Shown piece after piece: positions 26,324 through 35,888 of a DNA stretch of 64,000 bases. Position 1 is the first letter of the stretch, and each line of letters starts with the position of its first letter. The notes beneath the pieces were generated by a model, which ran no database searches, had not been told where the DNA came from, and saw only the letters and a program-made list of their open reading frames with translations. Both the position numbers and the translations under genes were made by a program. This DNA is from Pullulanibacillus camelliae (GTDB lineage Bacteria; Bacillota; Bacilli; Bacillales; Sporolactobacillaceae), in the NCBI RefSeq assembly GCF_014642655.1, contig NZ_BMIR01000001.1, positions 624,922 through 688,921 on the forward strand. Direction: 5' to 3'.

Positions 26324-27079
26324 TCACTCGATTTTTAGCCTTTGAATGCGCTGTAGTATGTCCCAAAAAAATGCTTGATACAAGAAACTGGAAGAACATT
26401 TGAAGTACAAAGATCGCCCTGACTTTACTCATTTGCTGGCCACTTTAATGATCTTTGTACGTATGGGTTGGATTGGCATATTCTTTTGTCCCTCTGGAAA
26501 GTGTACGAAGCCAGTTCGTTAGGTTGTACGCCAGCAGGCTTAAGCAGCATTCTTACCTCATTAACTTGGAAGGAATGGCTGCACATTCTATCAAAGTTAA
26601 AACCATTTTTTACTTCCTTGATGTAATTTTCCATCTTTCCTCTTTTCTGATAAGCGCGGACGATAGCCTTTGGTGAAAAAGCATCCATCAGGTTTGTCAC
26701 AAAGAAAGAATGGGTGAAAAACAATTCTCCAGCCGGCCGAACGGATTGGACAATCACCTTTCGCGGTTTCACCCATGACCGCGCTTGATAGTCCATCTTT
26801 TCATAATGCATTTCCGTCTTTGATACATCGGATGGCATTGAGTTAGGGTGTAGCTCTTTTGCGAGACTTTGTAAAATGGCGTTGGACTTCATTCGAGTGA
26901 ACAAAGTAATGCCTTTCATCCTTTAGTTTGAGATGTTGAATCAAAGTTTGGGAGAAATCCACTTTTTCGTCGCATTCTTGGAAAATGAACTCACCTGTAT
27001 CGGAGGAAAGTAATCCTCCATCATTTGACAATTTCATTTGGCGATTGAAATCAAGCGTGATTTGCGGTAAAGGAGCCAA
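26324..27079 (-). pseudogene. IS1380-family transposase remnant
   Basis: Start region LDFNRQMKLSNDGGLLSSDTG (near 27049-26990), then a deletion joins the HYFVHSNE region to KSNAILQSLAKELHP. The C-terminal third with YQKRGKMENYIKEVKNGFNFD, containing the late catalytic Glu, and HSFQVNEVRMLL is present. Further frameshifts near 26500 and 26430 precede the end ...FFWDILQRIQRLKIE with its stop at 26324. Most of the DDE core between the first and last part is missing. Confidence 0.85.
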
Positions 27080-27568
27080 TATAAGAATCCTTTCCGGTGG
27101 TTATTTTGTGGTGATTTAACCTTATCAGAAACGGATTCTTTTTTCATTTATTTGATGCGTTGAAATACAGAATAAACCACTTGATAGATAAGCCTTTTTA
27201 CTGTGTTTTGGGAACTTCTATGAATAGTCTAGGTTAAAGTATTGTTTTTTCTTCACATCGCTTCCCCATGCTGAAAAATCAACTTCGATCCACCTGGTGT
27301 CACTTTTTTTGAAACAGCGTACTCATTTTAAGTAATATATCATCAATTTGCGGATAATTTGTGGCCGACAAGCTCTGAAGAGAAAATAAAATTTCATCCT
27401 GCTCTTTTTCTAATAACAATGATTTATTTAAGATAAAATGCTCCATCAATGTAATCCCTCCGCCTCTCCCCTTAGACGTATAAATAGGAATAACTGATTC
27501 CGTCAGTGTATCGATATCACGATAAACCGTTCGTACCGGCACCTCAAATCTTTCCGCTAATTCTCTTG

Positions 27569-27907
27569 CAGTTTGTCACGCTCTCTTCAGTCGCTGGCTA
27601 TCAAGCGAGTGCTACTTCATCAGTATACAGCGCCACCAAATTTGCAGTGCGGGCCATTATGGAAGGCTTGCATCAGGAGGAATCCCCCTATTCTAATATT
27701 CGTGCTACAATTGTATCACCCGGTCTAACACATTCAGAGTTAGCTGATCATATTAGTAGCCCAGCTATTAAGGAGGCGACCGACAAAATGTATGACTGTG
27801 CGATTTCCCCGATAAGCATCGCACGAGCGATTGCCTTTACTATTGGAGAACCCGCAGACACATCGGTTAATGAAATTATTGTTAGACCAACCGCTCAGCT
27901 CTCTTAA
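27569..27907 (+). pseudogene. Truncated short-chain dehydrogenase (C-terminal half)
   Basis: About 112 codons from the catalytic Ser onward: QFVTLSSVAGYQ, then VYSATKFAVRAIMEGL (Tyr-x3-Lys), ATIVSPG and a C-terminal part to the stop at 27907. The N-terminal half with the nucleotide-binding TGxxxGxG is absent. Its first codons abut the truncated WYL regulator head-to-head, so one deletion removed the 5' ends and shared promoter region of both genes. The intact part is well preserved, suggesting a recent event. Confidence 0.8.
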
Positions 27908-27935
27908 CCCGATTGATCAAAAGGAGGTTGAAAAC

Positions 27936-28511
27936 ATGTCACAGGAATCAGGGTGTTCTTGGGCACAATCTGATCCCATTATGATGACTTATCATGATCA
28001 GGAATGGGGCGTTCCCAGCCATGACGATACCTATTTATTCGAGATGCTTAATCTCGAAGGTGCTCAAGCAGGACTCTCGTGGATTACTATACTCAAAAAA
28101 AGGGAGGGATATAGAAAGGCCTTCCGTCATTTCGATATCGATCAGTGCGCTGCATTATCTGATGCGGAGCTTGATGAGATTTTATCCACAGGTGAAATCA
28201 TTCGCAATCGTTTAAAGGTCAAGGCAGTCCGCAGTAACGCTATTAGTGTTCAGAAGATACAAGAAGACTTCGGGAGTTTTTCTAATTATATGTGGCAGTT
28301 CACTGATTTTAAACCGATTATTAATCATTGGACAAGCGTGACACAAATGCCAGCACAAGACGCTCTTTCAGAAAAGATTAGTAAAGATTTGAAGAAGCGC
28401 GGTTTTAAATTTGTTGGACCGGTGATTATCTACTCCTACTTACAAGCCATTGGTATGATCGATGACCATGTGATTACCTGTCCCTCCCACACAGAGAACA
28501 AAAGGCCATAA
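27936..28511 (+). CDS. tag: DNA-3-methyladenine glycosylase I
   Basis: 191 residues. Removes 3-methyladenine from alkylated DNA. The zinc snap residues are seen as C7 (GCSWA), H20 (YHDQEWG) and H/C near the end (DDHVITC), and the helix-hairpin-helix core includes FEMLNLEGAQAGLSWITIL, typical of Tag. ATG at 27936 with AAGGAGG 8 bases ahead. It lies directly after the SDR remnant and ends with a strong terminator. Confidence 0.93.
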   Translation: MSQESGCSWAQSDPIMMTYHDQEWGVPSHDDTYLFEMLNLEGAQAGLSWITILKKREGYRKAFRHFDIDQCAALSDAELDEILSTGEIIRNRLKVKAVRSNAISVQKIQEDFGSFSNYMWQFTDFKPIINHWTSVTQMPAQDALSEKISKDLKKRGFKFVGPVIIYSYLQAIGMIDDHVITCPSHTENKRP

Positions 28512-28520
28512 ACATTAATG

Positions 28521-28558
28521 CTTGTTTCGAATGAAAGCTGTTCGAAACAAGTTATTTT
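28521..28558 (+). terminator. Intrinsic terminator after tag
   Basis: 11-bp stem CTTGTTTCGAA/TTCGAAACAAG with a nine-base loop, followed by a T-rich tail. Confidence 0.9.
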
Positions 28559-28604
28559 TTTGATCTCTTATTTAGACATCGTGCTGATTAAACCCGAATA
28601 CTGT

Positions 28605-28720
28605 TGTATGATTTCCGCTCCAGGAGGATGCTTTTCTTTGGCGGGCACGATCTCCGACGTGCAGGCTATACTAGCTTTGGCTTTGTCACATGGATGTGAT
28701 GGTGTTAACACACGATTTTA
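28605..28720. repeat. Dispersed intergenic repeat, copy E
   Basis: GATTTCCGCTCCAGGAGG at one end and TAGCTTTGGCTTTGTCACAT, then GGATGTGATG; the latter matches 15725-15752 in copy D. Short open frames over this stretch lack ribosome binding sites. The rest of 28721-28955 holds nothing else. Confidence 0.6.
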
Positions 28721-28970
28721 AAGTGTTTCGAATCTCTCACACCTTACGACCCATCACCTTTATTTATCTTAGTGGGGTATTTCTGTGCTTTGTTGTTTGT
28801 CATTGCCTTCGTAATGTATACATGTTGAATCCAGCCCTGAACCCCTCTGCTACTTTTAAGCCCTTCGTTTGTCAGACTTCTGACTCTTTTTTTAAGTCTT
28901 CATTTAAATAAAGGGGTGAAAGGAGTATAATATGAGGATAAAAATTTAAGGCATCAGGAGACGTGTTGAA

Positions 28971-30242
28971 GTGGAAAAGCAAACGAGTCGTTATCGGTGG
29001 ATCGTATTTACCACGGTTTTATTAACCTATTGTTTTATTGTGAGTCAAAGGACCGCTCCCGGATTAATTACCGATCATTTGATGAGCACTTTTCATGTTA
29101 CTGCCTCAGCCATAGGTCTATTAGCAAGCGTACAATTTTTAGCCTATGCTTGTTTGCAGGTGCCTATCGGTGTGCTATCCGACCGCTTTGGTCCTAATCT
29201 TTTTCTCATCAGTGGTACATTATTAAATGGTATCGGGACTGTCATTTATAGTCTATCCCCCAATGAATCTATCATGATGATGGCTAGGCTGCTTGTAGGC
29301 ATAGGAGATGCAACCATATGGGTCAATCTCGTTCTTATTTTAAGTCAGTGGTTCAAAGTCCAAGAGTTTGTTAGTTTATTAGGTTTTGCTGGCATGAGCG
29401 GAAGTGCGGGATTTCTACTAGCAACAGTCCCATTTTCAGCATGGATTGCTTTATCCGGCTGGCGTTTGCCGTTTTTTTCAATCGGTATTATTCTTTGCCT
29501 CTGTGGCATTCTACTCTATTTCATCCTAATTAAATTGCCTAAACGGTTCATAAAAGCCCCCAGTGATTCACACTCTAACTCCGATAAAATGCCTTACGAG
29601 CACGAAAAAACAGGGAAGCTCTTGTATCGAATGATTCGAGAACGACAGGCATGGGCCACCTTTTTATGCCACTTTGGTCTTGTCGGGACATATGTTGGCT
29701 TTATCGGCTCTTGGGCGATCCCTTATGGCATGCATATCTATGGCATGTCACGATCGAGCGCAAGCCAATTTGTTATGATCGGTTTATTCGGAGCAATTAT
29801 CGGCGCGCCGCTAACCAGTTGGCTCTCTAACAAACTTGGTTCGATTAAACGCCCGTATCTCATTGTTCACTGTGTCGTTTTTTTGAGCTGGTTATGCTTT
29901 TTTCTAATGAATGGTAAGCCGCCCTTCTTTTTGTTCATCCTACTCTTTTTAGTTATTGGTTATGGCAACGGGGCTAGTGCGTTAACCTTTGCCGTCGTTC
30001 GCCATTCCTTTCATATAAAAGAAGTCGGCGTCATCTCAGGCTTCGCCAATACAGGAGGCTTTCTTAGCGCTGTATTATTGCCAAGTGTTTTCGGAAAGGT
30101 ACTCGACGCCTTTCCCGAAGCCAGTAAAAGCGGCTACCACTATAGCTTTCTAATCCCGATTGTTTTTTCATTGCTCGGCTTAATTGGAGGCATCTTAATA
30201 AAAGAACGCCGGCAGCTCAATCAAAAACAACTCTCGGCTTAA
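28971..30242 (+). CDS. MFS transporter
   Basis: 423 residues with 12 likely membrane helices and the loop 2-3 motif GVLSDRFGPN. The first helices (SQRTAPGLITDHLMSTFHV, ACLQVPIGVLSDR) resemble the nitrate/nitrite-like and CynX-like parts of the superfamily, but no substrate can be given. GTG start at 28971, with AGGAG 10 bases upstream. Single gene followed by a terminator hairpin. Confidence 0.8.
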   Translation: MEKQTSRYRWIVFTTVLLTYCFIVSQRTAPGLITDHLMSTFHVTASAIGLLASVQFLAYACLQVPIGVLSDRFGPNLFLISGTLLNGIGTVIYSLSPNESIMMMARLLVGIGDATIWVNLVLILSQWFKVQEFVSLLGFAGMSGSAGFLLATVPFSAWIALSGWRLPFFSIGIILCLCGILLYFILIKLPKRFIKAPSDSHSNSDKMPYEHEKTGKLLYRMIRERQAWATFLCHFGLVGTYVGFIGSWAIPYGMHIYGMSRSSASQFVMIGLFGAIIGAPLTSWLSNKLGSIKRPYLIVHCVVFLSWLCFFLMNGKPPFFLFILLFLVIGYGNGASALTFAVVRHSFHIKEVGVISGFANTGGFLSAVLLPSVFGKVLDAFPEASKSGYHYSFLIPIVFSLLGLIGGILIKERRQLNQKQLSA

Positions 30243-30272
30243 GATTGAGCCAAAAGAATTTTAGATTAATAG

Positions 30273-30336
30273 AAATCGAACACTTCATTCGTGTTTTATG
30301 AGATTGCAGTCGGATGGGGTTGTTCGATTTTTTATT
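30273..30336 (+). terminator. Intrinsic terminator after the MFS gene
   Basis: Outer stem AAATCGAACA/TGTTCGATTT with a long loop and six T, 30 bases after the stop. Confidence 0.75.
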
Positions 30337-30551
30337 CTATTATCAAGTTCATATACTTAATCTCATAGAGAAGACTCTATCTACACCTTCAGCAATTGCT
30401 TTGGAAACGCCTCTTTCACTTGTATTAAGATCTAGTAAAGCTTTTGTAAACATTTGATGGATTTTCACCATTTGCTTTTGATTTATTCGAAAATATAAGG
30501 TGGGTGATTTCAGAAAAATTTACAGATCTGTTATACAAGGGGGAGCACTTC

Positions 30552-32597
30552 GTGAATTGGACAGTGCGAAGAAAAGTAGCAGTCATTCTTTTATCAAGCT
30601 TAATAGGTATCGTTATTCTTTCAAGCTTTATGGGGTATGCCACCTTAACAGAAAATCGATTGAACAATAAGGTGAAGGCGATTAATGAAGGGGTCTACCA
30701 AGCCCAAGCGATTAGTCAGGACATGGAGAGTGCTAGAAAAAATGATCAGATTTTTATCTATGATCCAAGTCACGGTCAAGAGAAGACGGTTACGGATAAT
30801 ATCAAACAGCTAGAACACGATGTAAAAGCCCTTCATGCACTGAACATTGGAATAAACCAGGATACTCAAACGATTGAAAAGGGCATTCAATCTTATTCAA
30901 AGGCGTTTAACCAACTAAAAAAGACAAAGACAACGATTGGCTATTCTGATACGGAAGGAATCTTAGGTCAAATCGCTAACAGCGAACTGGCCATCCAGGA
31001 TATCCTTTCATCTATGAATGTTACTGTGCTTAATACTCCATGGTTACAAATCGAGTCAGCTAAGATGCGCTTTATGAGCAATCCGCTTCCTCAATATATC
31101 GCAACCCTGCCTAAAGATATTCAAGCCATGGATGGGGTTGCCAAGCAGCACCTTAAAGACGCGACATTAGATAAATATAAGTCTAATTCGACACAGTTTC
31201 TTCAAGGCCTTCAACAATTAAATCAGCTTTATCAGGAGCAAACGAGCACCATAAAGAATTTTAACACCATTGGTTCAACTGTCATTCATGAAGTCGATCA
31301 AACGGTGCAACGACTTAACCAAAGGAGAAATCAATTATACAACAAACAGTCGTCCACTCAAACACTATTGTTTGTTAGCATGCTGGTATTGGGTCTTGTG
31401 ATATTAATCATTATTGGACTATTTGGCGGATGGTTATATAAATCCATTATACGATCGATACAAACCTTAAAAGAAGGGGCGATGCGCATCGGTGATGGCA
31501 AATTAAATCATCGTGTTGCTATTGAGGGGGAGGATGAGTTTTCGCAGCTCGGTATTACCTTCAACAAAATGGCCGAAAGCGTCCGTCAGATGATACATAA
31601 AGTAAACGGTGCCGCCTCCGAGCTTTCCTCAGCTTCACAAAACCTAACTGCCGTGTCAGAAGAAACAACAGCGCAATCGCTCGGCATTCATCAAACGATT
31701 GAACAGGTCACTGAAGGGGCCCAGCATCAGGTCTTACACTTACAAGAGAGTATTGAACTATTGAACAAAGTAACAGATGCCATTACTGAAACAACAGCAA
31801 TAACCAACAGAATGACAGAGCAATCCGACAAGGCCCAACACGCACATCAACAAGGGCTTAAAGTCGTTGCAGTCCTTCAGGAAGATTCCGCACAGTTTTT
31901 AGATATCGCTAAGCATCTGATCATCGATATTCAAGAGATTTCCAAACAATCCAGTGAAATCGTTGGTATATTAAAAGTTATGAAAGATATTTCAAGCAAC
32001 ACTGACTTACTGGCACTGAACGCAGCCATCGAATCTGCCCGTGCAGGTGAAGTGGGATACGGTTTTGCTGTCGTCTCCCATGAGATTCGTAAGCTGGCCG
32101 AACGCTCTAAAAAAGAAACAAACACAATCGAACAGGTGATTCATCATATGATCTCACAGCTTAATGATATTACCGAGCGGGCCAATCAATTGAATCATTC
32201 TTTAGGTCAACAGGACCATAATGTCAAACAGACAAAGGGTGCTTTTGACGCTATCGACGAGAATGTCGATTCTATTAATCAAGGGATTACTAATATCCAA
32301 ACGGCCATCACTAATGTTTCAACGGCAAATACAGAGTTGGCAACAAAGCTTGAGGAGATTAGCACCATTTCTGAGGAAACCGCCGCAAGTACAGAACAGG
32401 CAGCTGCCGCTAGTGAAAGTCAAACCTCAGCCATTGAAACCGTCAATCAAGCCGCCTTATCTCTTCAGGACATCTCACTTGTTTTAGAACAAGAAGTCAT
32501 CAAATTTGAAATAGGTGATGAAAAGCCCGCAGAAGAAGTAGCCAGAGGTGAAGGAGATGGCCATAAAGCTACCGCTTCCGAAGAAAACATTGGTTAA
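30552..32597 (+). CDS. Methyl-accepting chemotaxis protein
   Basis: 681 residues from the GTG at 30552, chosen because AAGGGGGAG lies 6 bases upstream; the frame extends 16 codons further but with a site too close to its start. Topology: membrane helix near 10-35, a large extracellular helical sensor (about 36-270), second helix (about 275-300), HAMP domain, then a long cytoplasmic coiled coil with the signalling tip [20 protein letters not shown] and [18 protein letters not shown]. It should signal through CheW and CheA. The stimulus cannot be inferred; no chemotaxis genes are nearby. Confidence 0.92.
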   Translation: MNWTVRRKVAVILLSSLIGIVILSSFMGYATLTENRLNNKVKAINEGVYQAQAISQDMESARKNDQIFIYDPSHGQEKTVTDNIKQLEHDVKALHALNIGINQDTQTIEKGIQSYSKAFNQLKKTKTTIGYSDTEGILGQIANSELAIQDILSSMNVTVLNTPWLQIESAKMRFMSNPLPQYIATLPKDIQAMDGVAKQHLKDATLDKYKSNSTQFLQGLQQLNQLYQEQTSTIKNFNTIGSTVIHEVDQTVQRLNQRRNQLYNKQSSTQTLLFVSMLVLGLVILIIIGLFGGWLYKSIIRSIQTLKEGAMRIGDGKLNHRVAIEGEDEFSQLGITFNKMAESVRQMIHKVNGAASELSSASQNLTAVSEETTAQSLGIHQTIEQVTEGAQHQVLHLQESIELLNKVTDAITETTAITNRMTEQSDKAQHAHQQGLKVVAVLQEDSAQFLDIAKHLIIDIQEISKQSSEIVGILKVMKDISSNTDLLALNAAIESARAGEVGYGFAVVSHEIRKLAERSKKETNTIEQVIHHMISQLNDITERANQLNHSLGQQDHNVKQTKGAFDAIDENVDSINQGITNIQTAITNVSTANTELATKLEEISTISEETAASTEQAAAASESQTSAIETVNQAALSLQDISLVLEQEVIKFEIGDEKPAEEVARGEGDGHKATASEENIG

Positions 32598-32610
32598 TTA
32601 ACTCAGAAAA

Positions 32611-33060
32611 CCGGGCGAAAAGCGTGCTCGGTCCTTGCTTAGTATGGAGCATCAGCAGATGTGGAAGAGGCTTCATTGCAAGGCCAAGTGGATTGGAGCA
32701 CAGGACGCGAGACTCCAGCGGGAACGGGGCGAGCGTTACTTCACGAATAAACCTCAAGTTCTTCCGAGAAAGCTGACTTCGAAGCCATACGTGTAGACGC
32801 AGGAACAGGGGTTTTTTATTCATAAATACTTTGGGAACCCAACCATCCATTCCAAAATGAGCGGAGGCCACTAAGGACGATCGGCTAAAAACATCCCATC
32901 CATGTGAACGCTGAAGCTAGCACTTCAAGCCCCACCAAAAAAGTAAAGAACACTTTTCGTTGACCCCGGTCGTGCGTCGAGCGCCGACCCTACCCACATC
33001 GTGTGGGCATGAGGAAAGCGAGCGGCCTGGAGTGGAAATCCGCACCGTCCTCATGACCAA
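32611..33060 (+). repeat. Dispersed intergenic repeat, copy C (long form)
   Basis: Starts like copies A and B (AAACCGGGCGAAAAGC, AGTATGGAGCATCAG, GAAGAGGCTTCATTGCA) and ends like B (GCGAGCGGCCTGGAGTGGAA, GCACCGTCCTCATGA, AAAATTTTAT). Its middle contains GAACGGGGCGAGCG and ACTTCACGAATAAAC, shared in reverse with copy D. It fills the whole gap between the chemoreceptor gene and the next terminator. Confidence 0.75.
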
Positions 33061-33085
33061 AATTTTATATTTCTTTTCTTTACAA

Positions 33086-33119
33086 AAGCCCCGCCGCTCA
33101 TTGCTAGCAGCGGGGCTTA
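33086..33119 (-). terminator. Intrinsic terminator of the PHP phosphatase gene
   Basis: Minus strand AGCCCCGCTGCT ... AGCGGCGGGGCT followed by TTTTGT, 15 bases after the stop codon. Confidence 0.85.
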
Positions 33120-33133
33120 AAGCCGCTCAATAA

Positions 33134-33940
33134 TTAAAGTGGCAGCAAAATACGCTTGCGCTTTTGAAAGATGGCCCATTCAGTAAATCCGATATATTTC
33201 AACTGGTTGCGCACCTCTTCCCATTCATCACCCACGCGTTCCGGAACATGGGCGTCTGAACCAAATGTGGGTATCACATGATAGTAACAGGCCCGCTCAA
33301 GGATTTGCTGTGAGGGATACCACCCACCACAGTCTTTGTTTTTACCTGATGTATTGATCTCGATCGCTACATCACAGTCCGCTATGACCTTCAATGTCTG
33401 GTCAACAACATCGGTCTCAATCTCAGAAAACTCGGGATAATAGCCTTTCATAGCATCAATATGTCCTAATATATCAAACATGCCGCTTTTCGCCGATTGT
33501 TGGATCAGCGCATAGTAATCTTCCTTTTCCCTTAAGCGATCTGTTGCCGATAACCCCTTCCAGCGTTGTTTATCAAAAATACTCTTACCATTAACAAAAT
33601 GGACTGACCCAATAATGTAATCCAAGGGATAGTGTTGATAGATCGTGTTATAGAGAGAAGCATGCTCTGGGAAAAAGTCAGACTCCACTCCAAGAAGCAC
33701 TTCAATCTTTGACTTATACCGCTCTTTTAATTGCAGCACTTCTTCAATATAAAGTGGAAAGTCACTTTTCGCCATCGTAAGACCTGGTCTTGCATGATCC
33801 TCTTCTTCAGCAAAATAGGGTGAATGATCCGATATGCCTATGTACTGCAAGCCCTTTGCAATCGCCTGTTCAATATACTCTTGTATCCTTCCTGTGGCAT
33901 GCCCACACCGTTCGTGATGAGTATGAAAATCAAATACCAT
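33134..33940 (-). CDS. hisK: Histidinol-phosphatase, PHP family
   Basis: 268 residues. PHP-domain metalloenzyme of the HisK/HisJ type that dephosphorylates histidinol phosphate in histidine synthesis. Metal-binding motifs are FDFHTHHERCGHA at the start, ISDHSPYF, GVESDFF, GSVHFV, GHIDAMKGY, EINTSGKN and FGSDAHVPERVG, in the standard order. The start at 33940 has AGGAGG about 10 bases ahead; the frame continues upstream without a site. No other his genes are near. Confidence 0.88.
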   Translation of the reverse strand: MVFDFHTHHERCGHATGRIQEYIEQAIAKGLQYIGISDHSPYFAEEEDHARPGLTMAKSDFPLYIEEVLQLKERYKSKIEVLLGVESDFFPEHASLYNTIYQHYPLDYIIGSVHFVNGKSIFDKQRWKGLSATDRLREKEDYYALIQQSAKSGMFDILGHIDAMKGYYPEFSEIETDVVDQTLKVIADCDVAIEINTSGKNKDCGGWYPSQQILERACYYHVIPTFGSDAHVPERVGDEWEEVRNQLKYIGFTEWAIFQKRKRILLPL

Positions 33941-34125
33941 CCCTAAAACGCCTCCTTTTCTATTATTATACTTCAGGTTCAGATCAAAGCATGATGTCTT
34001 GACCTTATCTTTAAAATATTTCAATAAAGCTTAATAGTCCTTTTTCCATTTCTTTTTAATAATTGAGTTGTAAGAAATTCTATCCTTCTTTTCTTTGTCC
34101 CATTTATACACCCTATTTTAATCAT

Positions 34126-35388
34126 TCAACAACTCTGTTTCCCCACCCATTTTGAAGACAGACCATGCTTTTTTTGAAAAAGCCACAAGACAGCAAGCAT
34201 AATAAAAAGGAGGGCTCCACCTAGATAAAGAGACTGAAAACCGCTCTTCAGAGGAATGAGAAGATAGGCAATAAAAGGCCCTAGAGCTGCTCCCAAGTCT
34301 TCGATGATGGAATAAATAGTAAGGAAGGAGACGGCATTCTCACCTTTTGTTCGCGCAACATCTGAAGCCAAGGTATCTGTAAGGGTGGTCATCGCTGTGG
34401 CTGACAGCATAAAAACCAAAATGATAGCTATCCATACTATGATAGGCTGCGTCATCGATAATAGACTTATGGCCACTGCGGCAATAAACAGTGCGACCAC
34501 ATAGATGGGAATTCTCCCCCGCGCACCATCTGACCATTTACCCACACCAACAGCCAAGAAAGGCTCCCATCCCCACCGTAAGGCTTGCATAAGACCAGAG
34601 AGAAACGTTGCCGTCAGCAGTAACCCGAATACTTTCAGCTCTTTGCCATAAAAATGTTCGATAGCCGAGCTCAAGGTTGAGACAAAAATACCTTGATATA
34701 GCATGATGACAAAAAAACCACTGATCATAACTAACAGAGCTTGTATGGAAAAGAAACTGCGCAGTAAAATCAGCATATTTCCTCGTTGTTTCTTTGGTTC
34801 CTCAGCTCGACTTCTTGATATTGGCGGTACGAAGCGAACAATAAGAGGAAGGCCACACAAAGCGGCAATGCCTAAAACCAAGGACACAGTTCTTAACCCA
34901 ACAACAGGTACGAACAAGCCCCCTAACAGCATGCCGACCAAGCTCCCTAATCGATAAAGTCCATTATATGTCCCCATCATTTTCCCACGATGCCGTTGGA
35001 AGGAAAAATGGACAACAGAGGACAGGCCGCCAATGCGTAAGAAGGACCAAGCACATCCCCATAAGCACCGCAAAACTAACCAAGCTATTATACCTTTTAT
35101 TAAACCATACCCGCAGGTTGTGACAAAACCCAAAATAATTGCAAAGCTCAAGCCCATTCGCAAAGAGATTTTTTGATAACACCAGCCCACAATGGGGTTT
35201 AATGGCAATCGCACAAAGCGATTAATAGATAATAAGAGCCCTACCTGCCAAAGTGAGTCTAAGCCCGCCTCCCTCCAATAAACCGGCAGTGCAATGTATA
35301 GCATCGAGTCCCCCGTTAATGATAAGGCTGTAATCAGTGCGACCGCTTGGATGCTTCGTGAAGAAGCCACATCTGATCCTTTTACCAT
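34126..35388 (-). CDS. MFS transporter
   Basis: 420 residues, about 12 helices. The start at 35388 is fixed by AAAGGAGGTG 7 bases upstream. Features: a drug-exporter-like first half (VALITALSLTGDSMLYIALPVYWREAGL) and a basic loop RHRGKMMGTYNGLYRLGS between helices 4 and 5, typical of the superfamily. Substrate unknown; not in an operon. Confidence 0.8.
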   Translation of the reverse strand: MVKGSDVASSRSIQAVALITALSLTGDSMLYIALPVYWREAGLDSLWQVGLLLSINRFVRLPLNPIVGWCYQKISLRMGLSFAIILGFVTTCGYGLIKGIIAWLVLRCLWGCAWSFLRIGGLSSVVHFSFQRHRGKMMGTYNGLYRLGSLVGMLLGGLFVPVVGLRTVSLVLGIAALCGLPLIVRFVPPISRSRAEEPKKQRGNMLILLRSFFSIQALLVMISGFFVIMLYQGIFVSTLSSAIEHFYGKELKVFGLLLTATFLSGLMQALRWGWEPFLAVGVGKWSDGARGRIPIYVVALFIAAVAISLLSMTQPIIVWIAIILVFMLSATAMTTLTDTLASDVARTKGENAVSFLTIYSIIEDLGAALGPFIAYLLIPLKSGFQSLYLGGALLFIMLAVLWLFQKKHGLSSKWVGKQSC

Positions 35389-35823
35389 ATGTGCCCACCT
35401 CCTTTGCACTTGCGCTATGCTTCAAGGATAAGGATAAACGACCGCTCCGTCCAATATATCTTTTATATCGTTATATCCATACAATTTATGACTCTTAAAG
35501 CTTTACATAAATCCATAAAGCCCCAGTCCCTGAAAGGCTGAAAGCAAAATATTTAATATCAAATCTAAATGACTTATTGTCCGGCTCACCTTTGTAATAC
35601 CTCATTTTAGATACACATAAGCAATCTTGAGCAAATGCTCGTCCTTTTATAGTTAAAGCTCTTTAGCGTTGTCCCATCCTATGCATCGGAGACCCTAGCT
35701 TTAGCAGGCCAAAAATCTGAAAAATGAAAATCAACACCATCCACTCTTTCAACATATCAAAATTTCCTATTCTTTAACCAAAAGGGCACCCATAAGGAAT
35801 TCAACTTATAAATTCCGACAGCA
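35389..35823. other. Gene-free gap
   Basis: 435 bases of AT-rich DNA without supported genes, repeats or RNA folds. It should contain the promoter of the minus-strand MFS gene. Confidence 0.5.
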
Positions 35824-35867
35824 CAAAAAAGAGGTCGCCTAAAAAATGAGGATTTCTCAGGGCGACC
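35824..35867 (-). terminator. Terminator of the pentonate operon
   Basis: Minus strand GGTCGCC ... GGCGACC followed by TCTTTTTT, 22 bases after the dehydrogenase stop. Confidence 0.85.
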
Positions 35868-35888
35868 TTTCACTTCAATTGCTTATTT

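Larger units (their letters stand above)
26001..27233 (-). mobile_element. Degenerate, internally deleted IS1380-family element
   Basis: 1233 bp. Ends are inverted repeats: CCTGATTTATTCATACTTCG at 26001 and, in reverse, CCTAGACTATTCATAGAAGT at 27233. The flanks carry a 5-bp direct repeat TTAAA (25996-26000 and 27234-27238). The transposase inside is decayed and about 150 codons are missing, so the element is non-autonomous. A further intergenic repeat (26199-26323) lies inside it next to the transposase stop. Confidence 0.85.
25473..27572 (-). pseudogene. WYL-domain (YafY-type) transcriptional regulator, interrupted
   Basis: The N-terminal part (27572 to 27234) reads TARELAERFEVPVRTVYRDID, a DeoR-type helix-turn-helix, and continues after a +1 frameshift in an A-run near 27306 as WIEVDFSAWGSDVKKKQYF. 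The C-terminal part (26000 to 25473) begins FNLFKQAIL and holds the WYL core (KAWYLDGYCLDKQADRLFKINRM), an in-frame TGA near 25783, then the rest to the stop. Between them sits an IS1380-type element at 26001-27233 flanked by TTAAA. Removing it and one TTAAA rejoins QYF-NLF in frame. The first residues before TARE are lost at a junction with an SDR fragment. Non-functional. Confidence 0.88.
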
